Notes: generated by a model not told the origin, from the sequence alone. A stretch of 6,275 nucleotides of DNA from Rhodoferax sp. (GCA_028292075.1 JAQGNA010000646.1:1-6275), one strand, 5' to 3'. Positions 1 through 6,193 are shown, numbered from the stretch's first letter. Numbers and translations: made by a program.

Positions 1-1235
1 ACAACTGGGCGGGCCAGTTGGGCCGCTCCGAGCGGGCGCTGGGCCGCACCGACCCAGACCTCTGGCGCGCGGTACAGCGGGGCGATCACGGCGAGTTCCG
101 CGACGTCCACGGCGAATGGGCTTACAAGCAGCTCACGCCCAGCCACGACATGAACCTTGCGGGCGTTCCAGGCCGGCTGGACGACGGCGCCCTCGGCATG
201 CGACTGCTGGTGCGCGCGGACCGCGACGCCGCAGCCCAGGCCAGCTGGCGCTGGAAGGTCGTGCTGGCGCTCATTCTGGCCACGGCGCTCGCCATCACCC
301 TGCGCCTGGCCCGGCTGACCGCCCGCAACATGGCGGTGCGCAGGGCCCATGAAGACGAGCTTGAACGCGCCAACCGTTCCCTGCGCCTGGCCAACGAGCA
401 GCTGCGCACGGTGCAGACCGAACTGGCCCGGGCCGACCGGCTTTCTTCGCTCGGGCTGATGGTGGCCGGCGTGGCCCATGAGCTGAACACGCCGCTCGGT
501 AGCGCCACGCTGGCATTGAGCACGGTGCAACAGCGGCTGGACATGCTCGAGCTGCTGCTCAAGCAGGGCTTGCGCAAGTCTGACCTCGAAGACTATGTGG
601 CGTCGAGCCACCAGGCATTGGATGTGGTGCTGGTCTCGCTTCGGCGCTCGGCCGGCATCGTGCAACGCTTCAAGCAGGTTGCCGTGGACCGAACCACCAT
701 GGAGCAACGGCAGTTCGACCTGGCGGACATCGTGCTCGATGCCGACACGCGCCTGCGCAAGTGGGACGCGGCCCATGCCATTCAGCTCAAGCTCGACCTG
801 GCCCCGCATCTGGCCATGGAGAGCTACCCAGGGCCGCTCGAGCAGGTGATCGCCAACCTGCTGGACAACGCCTTGAACCACGCCTTCGTCGGCCGCAGCG
901 GAGGCGCCATCACCATCCGCGCCAAGGCCGACGGGCCGGACCACGCCTGCATCTGGTTCTCGGACGACGGCGTGGGTGTGCCCGAAGCCAGCCTGGCGCA
1001 CATCTTCGATCCGTTCTACACCACGCGGCGCCATGCCGGCGGCACGGGCCTGGGCCTGCACATCGTGTTCCAGCTGGTGCACGACGTGCTCGGCGGCAGC
1101 ATCGAGGCGGCGAACGTGCCCGAAGGCGGCATGGTGTTCAAGCTGCGGCTGCCCCGCAAGGCGCCGTTGAAAAAGCCCTCGAGCGCCATCAGCCCGGCGC
1201 TGCTGCCGCTCGGCGACCCGTCTGTCAGGGGCTGA
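1..1235 (+). CDS. Membrane sensor histidine kinase, C-terminal part (5' truncated by the window edge)
   Basis: The frame is open to the left edge, so the true start is outside; a TTG at 18 is only an in-frame codon. Residues are numbered from that TTG (405 to the stop). Residues 1-78 are probably the end of an extracytoplasmic sensor region. A hydrophobic segment at about 80-98 is the membrane anchor. Residues 105-140 form a charged, heptad-like coiled-coil linker, with no clear HAMP domain. The H-box GVAHELNTPLG carries the phospho-acceptor His154 (codon 477-479). The GHKL ATPase domain follows: N-box EQVIANLLDNALNHA (275-289), G1 DDGVGV (316-321), F-box IFDPFYTT (329-336) and G2 GGTGLGL (341-347). 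All catalytic boxes look intact, so the protein should autophosphorylate and pass phosphate to a response regulator. No receiver domain follows; a short Pro/Ser-rich tail ends the protein. The stimulus is unknown. A partner regulator, if adjacent, must lie upstream of the window, because the next gene is convergent. Confidence 0.93.
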   Translation, partial: NWAGQLGRSERALGRTDPDLWRAVQRGDHGEFRDVHGEWAYKQLTPSHDMNLAGVPGRLDDGALGMRLLVRADRDAAAQASWRWKVVLALILATALAITLRLARLTARNMAVRRAHEDELERANRSLRLANEQLRTVQTELARADRLSSLGLMVAGVAHELNTPLGSATLALSTVQQRLDMLELLLKQGLRKSDLEDYVASSHQALDVVLVSLRRSAGIVQRFKQVAVDRTTMEQRQFDLADIVLDADTRLRKWDAAHAIQLKLDLAPHLAMESYPGPLEQVIANLLDNALNHAFVGRSGGAITIRAKADGPDHACIWFSDDGVGVPEASLAHIFDPFYTTRRHAGGTGLGLHIVFQLVHDVLGGSIEAANVPEGGMVFKLRLPRKAPLKKPSSAISPALLPLGDPSVRG

Positions 1236-1240
1236 AACGG

Positions 1241-1256
1241 GCGACGCGGCGGTCGC
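1241..1256. terminator. Weak hairpin between convergent genes
   Basis: In the 34-bp gap between the kinase stop (1233-1235) and the dinG stop (1270-1272), GCGAC (1241-1245) and GTCGC (1252-1256) form a 5-bp stem with a 6-nt loop. There is no T-tract on either strand. It could help end both convergent transcripts, but such short GC stems are common in DNA of this composition. Confidence 0.2.
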
Positions 1257-1269
1257 GCCTCGGGGCGGA

Positions 1270-3501
1270 TCAGCCCGGCAGCAACTGCCCGCGGGCGTCC
1301 TTGCGCAGCCGCTGGAACGGCGGCAGGCCCTGCATCAGGCGCTGGCCGTACGAGGTGCCAGAAAGCCGCCTGTCGTAGCAATACACGAAGGACTTGTCGG
1401 TCTCCGTGCGGATGGCGCGCCCGGCCCACTGCGCCAGACGGATGGCCGTTGCAGGCACCACCAGCTCGGTGAAGGGGTCGCGCCCGACCGAGCGCAGCCA
1501 CTCGGCCCGTGACTCCCCTACCGGATCGTCGGGCGAGGCGAAGGGGAGCTTGGCGATGAAGACCGTCTCGCACAGCGTGCCCGGAAGATCCAGCCCTTCG
1601 CCGAACGACTGCATGCCGAAAATGACCGACGGACCGCCCTGCAGCACGCGTTCGCGGTGGCGCTGCAACAGCAGCGTGCGCGGCAGTTCGCCCTGCACCA
1701 GAACCACGGCCCTCAGCGCCGGCGTGAGCGCCTGAACCGCCTGGCGCATCTGGTCGCGCGAGGTGAACAGCGCCAGGGCGCCGTGGGCTACCCGGGCCAC
1801 GTCGCGCAGCAACAGCTGGACCATTTCGGTGGTGAACGGGCCGGCGTGGCGCGGGTCGGCCAGGGTCTCCACGGTAATGAACTGGCCTTGGGTCGCGTAG
1901 TCGAACGGGCTGGCGACCTCGAGCGTGGTCACGGCGTCGTCCTCCCACAGGCCGGATTCCCGAAGGTAAAAATCAAACTCGCCGCAACTGGTGAGCGTGG
2001 CCGATGTAACCACCGCGGCCCGCACCTTCGACCAAAGCTGCGAGCGCAGCGGCGTGCCAGGCAGGATGGGGCTGGCGAAGGCCTTGATGTGGACGCTGCC
2101 GCCGATGCCGCCGGTGTCTTCCTGCAGCGTGAACCACTTGGCCACCGGCGCGCTCGGCGGCGTGGCCTCCTTGAGCAGCAGCTGCGCCGTGGCATGCACG
2201 CCTTCGAGCCGCGGGCTCAGCATGCCCAGTTGGGCATACAGAACGGAAAGCCGCCGCGCCTCGTTCGGGCTGTCGCGCATCTCGGTGCGCAGCGCCTTGG
2301 CGATGGCGCTCAGCACGGCCAGAAAGCCTTCGGCCATGATGCCGATCATCTGCAGCGGCTCCTCCAGCGGCTCGGGCAACTGCCCCTGCGGCACCCGGAC
2401 ACGCGCCGGCCCCTGACCTTGCGTCCCACCACCGCCACCGCCACCGCCCTGCCAGGCGCCGGCGCGCGGCTCGGTCAGGGCGCCGCCATACAAACCCAGC
2501 AACTGCGCCGAGAGGTCCTGCAAGGACTGCTTGAGCTGCGCCGCCTGCCGGCCGACGTCGGCCGCCTCCGAAACCAGCATCAGCCCGCCGATGCGCTTGG
2601 CGCGGCTGGCCAGCGTGTCGATCCAGCCCAGCCGGCTGAGGTCCATGCTGCAGGAAAATTTGTCGAGCGCGACTGCAGGCAGATGGTGCGCTTCGTCCAG
2701 CACCAGCAGGCAGTTCTCGAGCTCGGGCAGCGTGCGGGTGCCCAGCGTGGACAGCAGCAGGTCATGGTTGGCCACGATCACCTGGGCGCCGACCAACTCC
2801 TTGCGTTTCTCGTAATAGGTGCACTGGCCGAACACCGGGCAATGCTTGCCGGTGCAGGAGCTGGCCTCCGCGGCCACGGGCATCCACCAGTCGGATTCGG
2901 GCGGCGTGGCCAGGTTGTCGCGGTCGCCGTCCCACGTGTTGGCGGCCAGGTCGCGCACCATGCCGCCGTAGAACAGCAGCCGTGCTTCCTCGTCATGCCG
3001 CACGCCGCCCATGCCGGAACCGCCGGCCAAAACCAGTTCGTCGGCGAACAGGTCATCGTCTTCACCGGGGCCGCTGGTGCCGGCCTGGCGTGCGAGCTTG
3101 AGCTTGCACACATAGCGGCCACGGCCTTTTGCCAGGCCGAAGCGGAAGGGCTCGGGCATCAGCGCGGCCAATGCCGGCAGATCCTTGGTGACGAGCTGCT
3201 CCTGCAGCGCCACGGTGGCGGTCGAAATCAGCACCCGGGTCTTGCGGGCCAGCGCGGCGGCGATGGCTGGCGCGCAATACGCGAGCGACTTGCCGACGCC
3301 GGTGCCGGCCTGCACCACGGCGATCGACCGGACCGGCTCGTCGCCACCGTCCTCCAACTTGCCGAGCGTGGCCCCGGCAAAGGTGTGGGCCACCCTTTCG
3401 GCCATGAGGCGCTGGCCTGGTCGGCTGCGGAAGTTGCCCGACGCAGCCACGACGCGGTCGAAGGCCTCTAGGGCGGCGTTGGCATGGGCGGAAGCGGACA
3501 T
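1270..3501 (-). CDS. dinG: ATP-dependent DNA helicase, DinG family (XPD-like, Fe-S cluster, superfamily 2)
   Basis: This 743-residue protein is close to the length of E. coli DinG (about 716). DinG enzymes unwind DNA 5'-3' using ATP and resolve R-loops, D-loops and other structures. Residues are numbered from the ATG at 3501. A Q-motif-like segment FRSRPGQRLMAERV lies at 24-37, Walker A QAGTGVGKS at 64-72 and the DEAH box at 269-272. The four probable 4Fe-4S ligands are Cys132, Cys216, Cys221 and Cys227; the C-x4-C-x5-C spacing matches my recollection of E. coli DinG. Motif III VTSATL is at 498-503, motif V GMQSFGEGLDLPG at 629-641 and motif VI QWAGRAIR at 691-698. All are intact. Between motifs II and III, in the Arch-like region, lies a run of eight glycines (352-359). 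An upstream GTG at 3576 would add 25 residues. The ATG was preferred because the added segment looks non-coding, neither start has a good Shine-Dalgarno, and the best promoter lies between the two starts. YoaA-type relatives are the main alternative. Confidence 0.93.
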   Translation of the reverse strand: MSASAHANAALEAFDRVVAASGNFRSRPGQRLMAERVAHTFAGATLGKLEDGGDEPVRSIAVVQAGTGVGKSLAYCAPAIAAALARKTRVLISTATVALQEQLVTKDLPALAALMPEPFRFGLAKGRGRYVCKLKLARQAGTSGPGEDDDLFADELVLAGGSGMGGVRHDEEARLLFYGGMVRDLAANTWDGDRDNLATPPESDWWMPVAAEASSCTGKHCPVFGQCTYYEKRKELVGAQVIVANHDLLLSTLGTRTLPELENCLLVLDEAHHLPAVALDKFSCSMDLSRLGWIDTLASRAKRIGGLMLVSEAADVGRQAAQLKQSLQDLSAQLLGLYGGALTEPRAGAWQGGGGGGGGTQGQGPARVRVPQGQLPEPLEEPLQMIGIMAEGFLAVLSAIAKALRTEMRDSPNEARRLSVLYAQLGMLSPRLEGVHATAQLLLKEATPPSAPVAKWFTLQEDTGGIGGSVHIKAFASPILPGTPLRSQLWSKVRAAVVTSATLTSCGEFDFYLRESGLWEDDAVTTLEVASPFDYATQGQFITVETLADPRHAGPFTTEMVQLLLRDVARVAHGALALFTSRDQMRQAVQALTPALRAVVLVQGELPRTLLLQRHRERVLQGGPSVIFGMQSFGEGLDLPGTLCETVFIAKLPFASPDDPVGESRAEWLRSVGRDPFTELVVPATAIRLAQWAGRAIRTETDKSFVYCYDRRLSGTSYGQRLMQGLPPFQRLRKDARGQLLPG
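2425..2448 (-). repeat. Simple repeat encoding eight glycines within dinG
   Basis: The + strand is a near-perfect alternation of ACC and GCC triplets. On the - strand it reads as eight consecutive glycine codons (GGC, GGT, GGG), residues 352-359 of the helicase. It sits in a Gly/Gln-rich low-complexity stretch (about 346-365) between the DEAH box and motif III, where DinG proteins carry an accessory domain. It is probably a flexible surface loop. Gain or loss of 3-bp or 6-bp units would keep the frame. Confidence 0.8.
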
Positions 3502-3534
3502 GGGCGGCGAACCCGCGGAACGGCGCGGGCAAAG

Positions 3535-3564
3535 ATTTTGAAACGATGGAAATGCGGGCGGCAA
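3535..3564 (-). promoter_or_regulatory. Candidate sigma-70 promoter of dinG
   Basis: Reading the - strand, TTGCCG (3564-3559, 4 of 6 to the -35 consensus) is followed after 18 bp by CAAAAT (3540-3535, 4 of 6 to the -10 consensus). Transcription would start near 3528, leaving a leader of about 27 nt before the ATG at 3501. A start here would exclude the upstream GTG at 3576 and so supports the shorter protein. This is a consensus match by eye only. Confidence 0.35.
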
Positions 3565-3580
3565 GCCGTCATGCACGGGG

Positions 3581-3596
3581 CTGTATAGGCGACCAG
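3581..3596 (-). promoter_or_regulatory. Candidate LexA (SOS) box upstream of dinG
   Basis: The 16-bp element reads CTGGTCGCCTATACAG on the - strand. It has the CTG-N10-CAG framework of the LexA operator, and one half-site (TATACAG) is a perfect match to the consensus; the other half matches only at CTG. E. coli dinG is a known LexA-regulated gene. The element lies 80 bp upstream of the dinG ATG and about 17 bp upstream of the proposed -35, whereas LexA boxes usually overlap the promoter. Either the real promoter is nearer this element, or the match is chance. Confidence 0.35.
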
Positions 3597-3731
3597 TTTA
3601 TCCGCTGCCGCCTTGGCACCTGGGCAGCGCTCGAAAGCGTCCGGCGCGCGCCGTATCCTGCGGTCACCCGGCACGGCCCCGCAGTCGCTGTTGGCAATGC
3701 GCGCGCTGCCACCAGCGGCTTGCCGATGATG

Positions 3732-3737
3732 TGTAAT
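3732..3737 (+). promoter_or_regulatory. Candidate -10 element for the aat-bpt transcript
   Basis: TGTAAT matches the -10 consensus at 5 of 6 positions and stands out in GC-rich DNA. Transcription would begin near 3744, giving a leader of about 22 nt before the aat ATG at 3766. No good -35 hexamer lies 16-18 bp upstream, so this is tentative. Nothing else convincing for aat is seen between 3601 and 3731. Confidence 0.22.
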
Positions 3738-3765
3738 CTCACCAGAACCGCCACCTTTTGAAGCC

Positions 3766-4509
3766 ATGCAATCACCCGCCTCGAGGCTGCCCTGGCTGAC
3801 CCCCGGGGAGCCCTTTCCGCCCGCCGCCGAAGCCTGGGGCGAGCACGATCCCGCGCCCGGGCTGCTTGCCGCCGGCGGTGCGCTCAACGTCGCCACGCTG
3901 AAACAGGCGTATGGCCATGGCATCTTCCCGTGGTACAGCACCGGCCAGCCCATCCTCTGGTGGAGCCCAGACCCGCGCATGGTGCTGCACACCGCCGAGT
4001 TTCGGCTGCATCGTTCGCTGCGCAAGACGCTCGCGACCTTCCGCGAGCGTTCCGGCTGCGCTGTTCGCATCGACACGGTCTTTGCCGACGTGATCCGGCA
4101 TTGCGCGCGCAGCCCCCGCCCAGGGCAGTCGGGCACCTGGATCGTGCCCGACATGGTGCGCGCCTATGAAGGACTGCACCGCCACGGCATGGCCCACAGC
4201 ATCGAGACCTGGATCGACGGCGAACTGGCCGGCGGCCTTTATTGCGTGGCCATCGGCGGTGCCGTGTTCGGCGAGTCGATGTTCAGCCGCGTCTCCGATG
4301 CGTCGAAGATCGCACTCGCGGGCCTGGTCGCATTCTGCCGCGCACATGCCATTCCGCTCATCGACTGCCAGCAGAACACGGCGCACCTCGCTACCTTGGG
4401 CGCCCGTGAAATCGCCCGCGCCGACTTCATAAGCCAGGTGGCGGTGAACGCGGCAAAGCCCGCTCCACAGTGGGAATTCAAGCCCGTATACTGGAACGAA
4501 CTGCTCTGA
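3766..4509 (+). CDS. aat: Leucyl/phenylalanyl-tRNA--protein transferase
   Basis: Aat is a cytoplasmic enzyme that moves Leu or Phe from aminoacyl-tRNA to the alpha-amino group of proteins beginning with Lys or Arg. This creates an N-degron read by ClpS-ClpAP. The 247-residue product is slightly longer than E. coli Aat (about 234). Family signatures run in order: [20 protein letters not shown] then GIFPW (32-56), WWSPDPR (65-71), GTWI (123-126), the helix with [18 protein letters not shown] (130-147), [12 protein letters not shown] (164-175) and [16 protein letters not shown] (198-213). Glu170, Asp200 and Gln202 appear to correspond to catalytic E. coli Glu156, Asp186 and Gln188 (alignment from memory). 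The ATG at 3766 has only a weak GAAG upstream (3760-3763), but it places the conserved N-terminal LPWL/FPP segment correctly. bpt follows after 25 bp on the same strand, so the two N-degron transferases are probably co-transcribed. dinG is divergent. Confidence 0.97.
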   Translation: MQSPASRLPWLTPGEPFPPAAEAWGEHDPAPGLLAAGGALNVATLKQAYGHGIFPWYSTGQPILWWSPDPRMVLHTAEFRLHRSLRKTLATFRERSGCAVRIDTVFADVIRHCARSPRPGQSGTWIVPDMVRAYEGLHRHGMAHSIETWIDGELAGGLYCVAIGGAVFGESMFSRVSDASKIALAGLVAFCRAHAIPLIDCQQNTAHLATLGAREIARADFISQVAVNAAKPAPQWEFKPVYWNELL

Positions 4510-4515
4510 AAGAGC
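4503..4515 (+). other. Small hairpin overlapping the aat stop codon
   Basis: GCTCT (4503-4507) and AGAGC (4511-4515) pair perfectly around a GAA loop, and the aat TGA (4507-4509) straddles stem and loop. With a 5-bp stem and no T-tract it is unlikely to terminate transcription. It might slightly affect translation termination or RNA processing between aat and bpt. Confidence 0.2.
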
Positions 4516-4534
4516 GCAACACGGCGGCTTCAGC

Positions 4535-5290
4535 GTGACACATCTCAACGACCTGCCCCTGCAGACCCTGCAGTTCTATGCGACCGCACCCTACCCCTGC
4601 AGCTACATCGCCGGCCGGCAGGCGCGCTCGCAGGTCGCAACACCCAGCCATCTGATCCAGAACACCACCTACTCCGAACTGGTCAGCAACGGTTTCCGGC
4701 GCAGTGGCATGTTCACGTACCGGCCCTATTGCGACGGCTGCCAGGCCTGCGTGCCATTGCGGGTGCTGGTCGACCGCTTTGCCCGCGACCGCAGCCAGAA
4801 GCGCGCCTGGCGGCAGCATGCCGACCTGCAAACGCGGGTGCTCAAGCTCTGCTTCGTGCCGGAGCACTATGCGCTCTACCTGCGGTATCAAAATGGCCGT
4901 CACGCCGGCGGCGGCATGGACCACGACAGCGTCGACCAATACACGCAGTTCCTGCTGCAGAGCCGCGTCAACTCGCGGCTCGTGGAGTTCCGCGACACCG
5001 AGCCCGACGGCTCTCCCGGCGCGCTCAAGATGGTCTCGATTCTCGATGTGCTGGACGACGGCATCTCGGCGGTCTATACCTTCTACGAACCGGAGGCGCA
5101 AACAAGTTACGGCACGTACAACGTGCTGTGGCAGATCGAGCAGGCCCGGCAGATGGGGCTGGCCCATGTCTACCTCGGCTACTGGATCGCCCAAAGCCCG
5201 AAGATGAACTACAAGGCACGCTTCGGGCCGCATGAAGTGCTGGTCGACGGGCAGTGGCAGGCCGCTGGCCCGGCTGTCAACGGCGGTTGA
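4535..5290 (+). CDS. bpt: Aspartate/glutamate leucyltransferase (bacterial protein transferase, ATE family)
   Basis: Bpt transfers Leu from Leu-tRNA to proteins with N-terminal Asp or Glu, complementing Aat in the N-degron pathway; the family was formerly annotated as arginyltransferase (ate). The 251-residue length is normal. The N-terminal ATE domain has the hallmark [17 protein letters not shown] (12-28), [12 protein letters not shown] (30-41) and [16 protein letters not shown] (62-77), with Cys22 and a Cys66-x2-Cys69-x2-Cys72 cluster. The C-terminal GNAT-like domain has [15 protein letters not shown] (139-153), AVYTFYEP (179-186), [14 protein letters not shown] (191-204), VYLGYWI (212-218) and [13 protein letters not shown] (224-236). 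Translation starts at a GTG; it was chosen because [20 protein letters not shown] matches the family N-terminus as I recall it, and no in-frame ATG lies near. The ribosome-binding site is poor (GGCGG at 4524-4528). Leucyl specificity is inferred from the short bacterial type and from pairing with aat; arginyl transfer cannot be excluded from sequence alone. Confidence 0.95.
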   Translation: MTHLNDLPLQTLQFYATAPYPCSYIAGRQARSQVATPSHLIQNTTYSELVSNGFRRSGMFTYRPYCDGCQACVPLRVLVDRFARDRSQKRAWRQHADLQTRVLKLCFVPEHYALYLRYQNGRHAGGGMDHDSVDQYTQFLLQSRVNSRLVEFRDTEPDGSPGALKMVSILDVLDDGISAVYTFYEPEAQTSYGTYNVLWQIEQARQMGLAHVYLGYWIAQSPKMNYKARFGPHEVLVDGQWQAAGPAVNGG

Positions 5291-5292
5291 CA
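5275..5292. repeat. Perfect inverted repeat across the bpt stop codon
   Basis: TGTCAAC (5275-5281) and GTTGACA (5286-5292) are exact reverse complements separated by GGCG. The bpt TGA (5288-5290) lies in the right arm, and that arm also contains a consensus -35 hexamer, TTGACA (5287-5292). With a one-base bulge, GC and GC can extend the stem outward. No T-tract follows. It may be an RNA hairpin at the end of bpt or a dyad operator overlapping a promoter for the IclR gene. Confidence 0.45.
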
Positions 5293-5314
5293 AGCTCGCG
5301 CCGTTTCGCATGGT
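5287..5314 (+). promoter_or_regulatory. Candidate promoter with perfect -35, upstream of the IclR gene
   Basis: TTGACA (5287-5292) is a perfect -35 hexamer. The best partner, CATGGT (5309-5314), is 16 bp downstream but matches the -10 consensus at only 3 of 6 positions. The hexamer may instead be a by-product of the inverted repeat at the bpt stop. A competing -10 candidate lies at 5336-5341. Confidence 0.22.
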
Positions 5315-5335
5315 GCAATTTTGCGTTTCACAAGA

Positions 5336-5341
5336 TAAAAT
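5336..5341 (+). promoter_or_regulatory. Candidate -10 element of the IclR-family gene
   Basis: TAAAAT matches the -10 consensus at 5 of 6 positions and lies in the AT-richest patch of the window (about 5316-5341). Transcription would begin near 5348, leaving about 27 nt before the ATG at 5375 and excluding the GTG at 5342 as start. The corresponding -35 (GTGCAA, 5313-5318, 17-bp spacing) is weak, as is common for promoters that need or are modulated by a regulator. CACA (5329-5332) and TGTG (5341-5344) flank the element as a short dyad and could be part of an operator for the adjacent IclR-type protein. Confidence 0.35.
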
Positions 5342-5374
5342 GTGGATCACTTCGCAGCGCAGGCACCAACGCCC

Positions 5375-6151
5375 ATGAGAAAGTCAGACCCCAACGTTCC
5401 CGCCACGCCCACGGTGCAGGTGATCGAACGCATGTTTCTCCTGATCGACACGCTGGCCTCGCGTGAAGACGCCATGTCGCTGAAGGAAATCAGCGAGAAA
5501 ACCGGCCTCCACCCGTCCACCACCCACCGCATCCTGAACGACCTCGCCACCGGCCGCTTCGTGGACCGGCCCGAGCCCGGCAGCTACCGGTTGGGCATGC
5601 GGCTGCTGGAGCTTGGCAACCTGGTCAAGGGCCGGCTCAGCGTGCGCGACGCCGCGCTGTCGCCGATGCGCGAACTGCACCGCCTGATCCAGCAACCGGT
5701 CAACCTCAGCCTGCGTCAGGGCGACGAGATCGTTTATGTGGAGCGTGCCTTCAGTGAACGCTCCGGCATGCAGGTGGTCCGCGCCATCGGGGGGCGGGCG
5801 CCGCTGCACCTCACTTCGGTGGGCAAGCTGTTCCTTGCCGCCGACGACCCCCAGCGCGTGCGCGCCTATGCCACCCGCACCGGCCTCAGCGGCCACACCA
5901 AGAACAGCCTCACCGAACTGCCGATGCTGGAGCGAGAGCTTTCGAAGGCACGGCAGTACGGCATCGCCCGCGACAACGAGGAACTGGAGCTTGGCGTTCG
6001 CTGCATGGCCGCCGGCATCTACGACGACCAGAGCCGGCTGGTGGCGGGCCTGTCGATTTCATCACCCGCTGACCGCCTCGATGAAAGCTGGCTGCCGAAG
6101 CTGCAAGCCACGGCGAGCGAGATCTCTGCGGCGTTGGGATTCAAGAACTAG
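5375..6151 (+). CDS. IclR-family transcriptional regulator
   Basis: IclR proteins are dimeric or tetrameric DNA-binding regulators, usually controlling catabolic operons and often their own gene. The product has 258 residues, typical for the family. The N-terminal winged helix-turn-helix spans about 13-73: VQVIERMFLLIDTLASRED, the HTH core SLKEISEKTGLHPSTTHRIL (35-54), then the wing GRFVDRPEPGSYRLG (60-74). The linker helix MRLLELGNLVKGRLSVRDAA follows. The C-terminal effector domain (about 98-258) has family signatures at VNLSLRQGDEIVYVER (109-124), GGRAPLHLTSVGKLFLA (139-155), the YGIARDNEELELGVRCMAAG segment (195-214) and the SISSPADRL segment (227-235). The effector cannot be predicted from these residues. 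The ATG at 5375 is preferred over an in-frame GTG at 5342, which would add 11 residues and overlaps a probable -10 element. The gene begins 84 bp after bpt, on the same strand; promoter-like DNA between them suggests separate transcription. Its regulated operon is not in the window. Confidence 0.95.
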   Translation: MRKSDPNVPATPTVQVIERMFLLIDTLASREDAMSLKEISEKTGLHPSTTHRILNDLATGRFVDRPEPGSYRLGMRLLELGNLVKGRLSVRDAALSPMRELHRLIQQPVNLSLRQGDEIVYVERAFSERSGMQVVRAIGGRAPLHLTSVGKLFLAADDPQRVRAYATRTGLSGHTKNSLTELPMLERELSKARQYGIARDNEELELGVRCMAAGIYDDQSRLVAGLSISSPADRLDESWLPKLQATASEISAALGFKN

Positions 6152-6170
6152 GAAGCACTGAGGCTTGCCC

Positions 6171-6190
6171 GGCGCAGCAGGTGCTGCGCC
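6171..6190 (+). terminator. Probable terminator hairpin after the IclR gene
   Basis: GGCGCAGCA (6171-6179) and TGCTGCGCC (6182-6190) are perfect reverse complements separated by GG, so the stem is about 8 bp closed by a 4-nt loop. It starts 20 bases after the IclR stop codon and is followed by AATTT, a weak uridine-containing tail. This is the best intrinsic terminator candidate for that transcript. Confidence 0.45.
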
Positions 6191-6193
6191 AAT

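Noticed and set aside
1016..1948. A 310-codon - strand frame overlapping the end of the kinase gene and the end of dinG
   Set aside because: It overlaps two well-supported genes in another frame, and the product is Arg/Pro/Gly/Ala-rich low-complexity sequence without domains.
1657..3471. A 604-codon open frame on the + strand antisense to dinG
   Set aside because: Its codons are exactly opposite the dinG codons. Stops there require TTA, CTA or TCA codons in dinG, which are rare in GC-rich genes. The product is Gln/His/Arg/Ala-rich with no recognisable domain, so it is a shadow.
3642..3653. 12-bp perfect palindrome CGGCGCGCGCCG in the dinG-aat gap
   Set aside because: An alternating GC palindrome is easily produced by chance in this base composition. 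It has no second copy nearby and no match to an operator I know.
3546..3761. Small + strand open frame of 71 codons in the dinG-aat gap
   Set aside because: No ribosome-binding site, no recognisable protein, and it covers the likely promoter region. Frames of this length are expected by chance here.
3772..4548. Long - strand open frame antisense to aat
   Set aside because: It is codon-aligned with aat, which carries full family motifs. The antisense product has no recognisable motif.
4557..4602. Three copies of CCCTGCAG at the start of bpt
   Set aside because: They fall within conserved bpt codons in differing reading phases and encode family residues, so they are better explained by codon use than by a repeat.
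4478..5350. A 290-codon - strand open frame antisense to bpt
   Set aside because: Codon-aligned shadow of bpt. Its composition (Val/Ala/Arg/His-rich) is typical of antisense frames in GC-rich genes.
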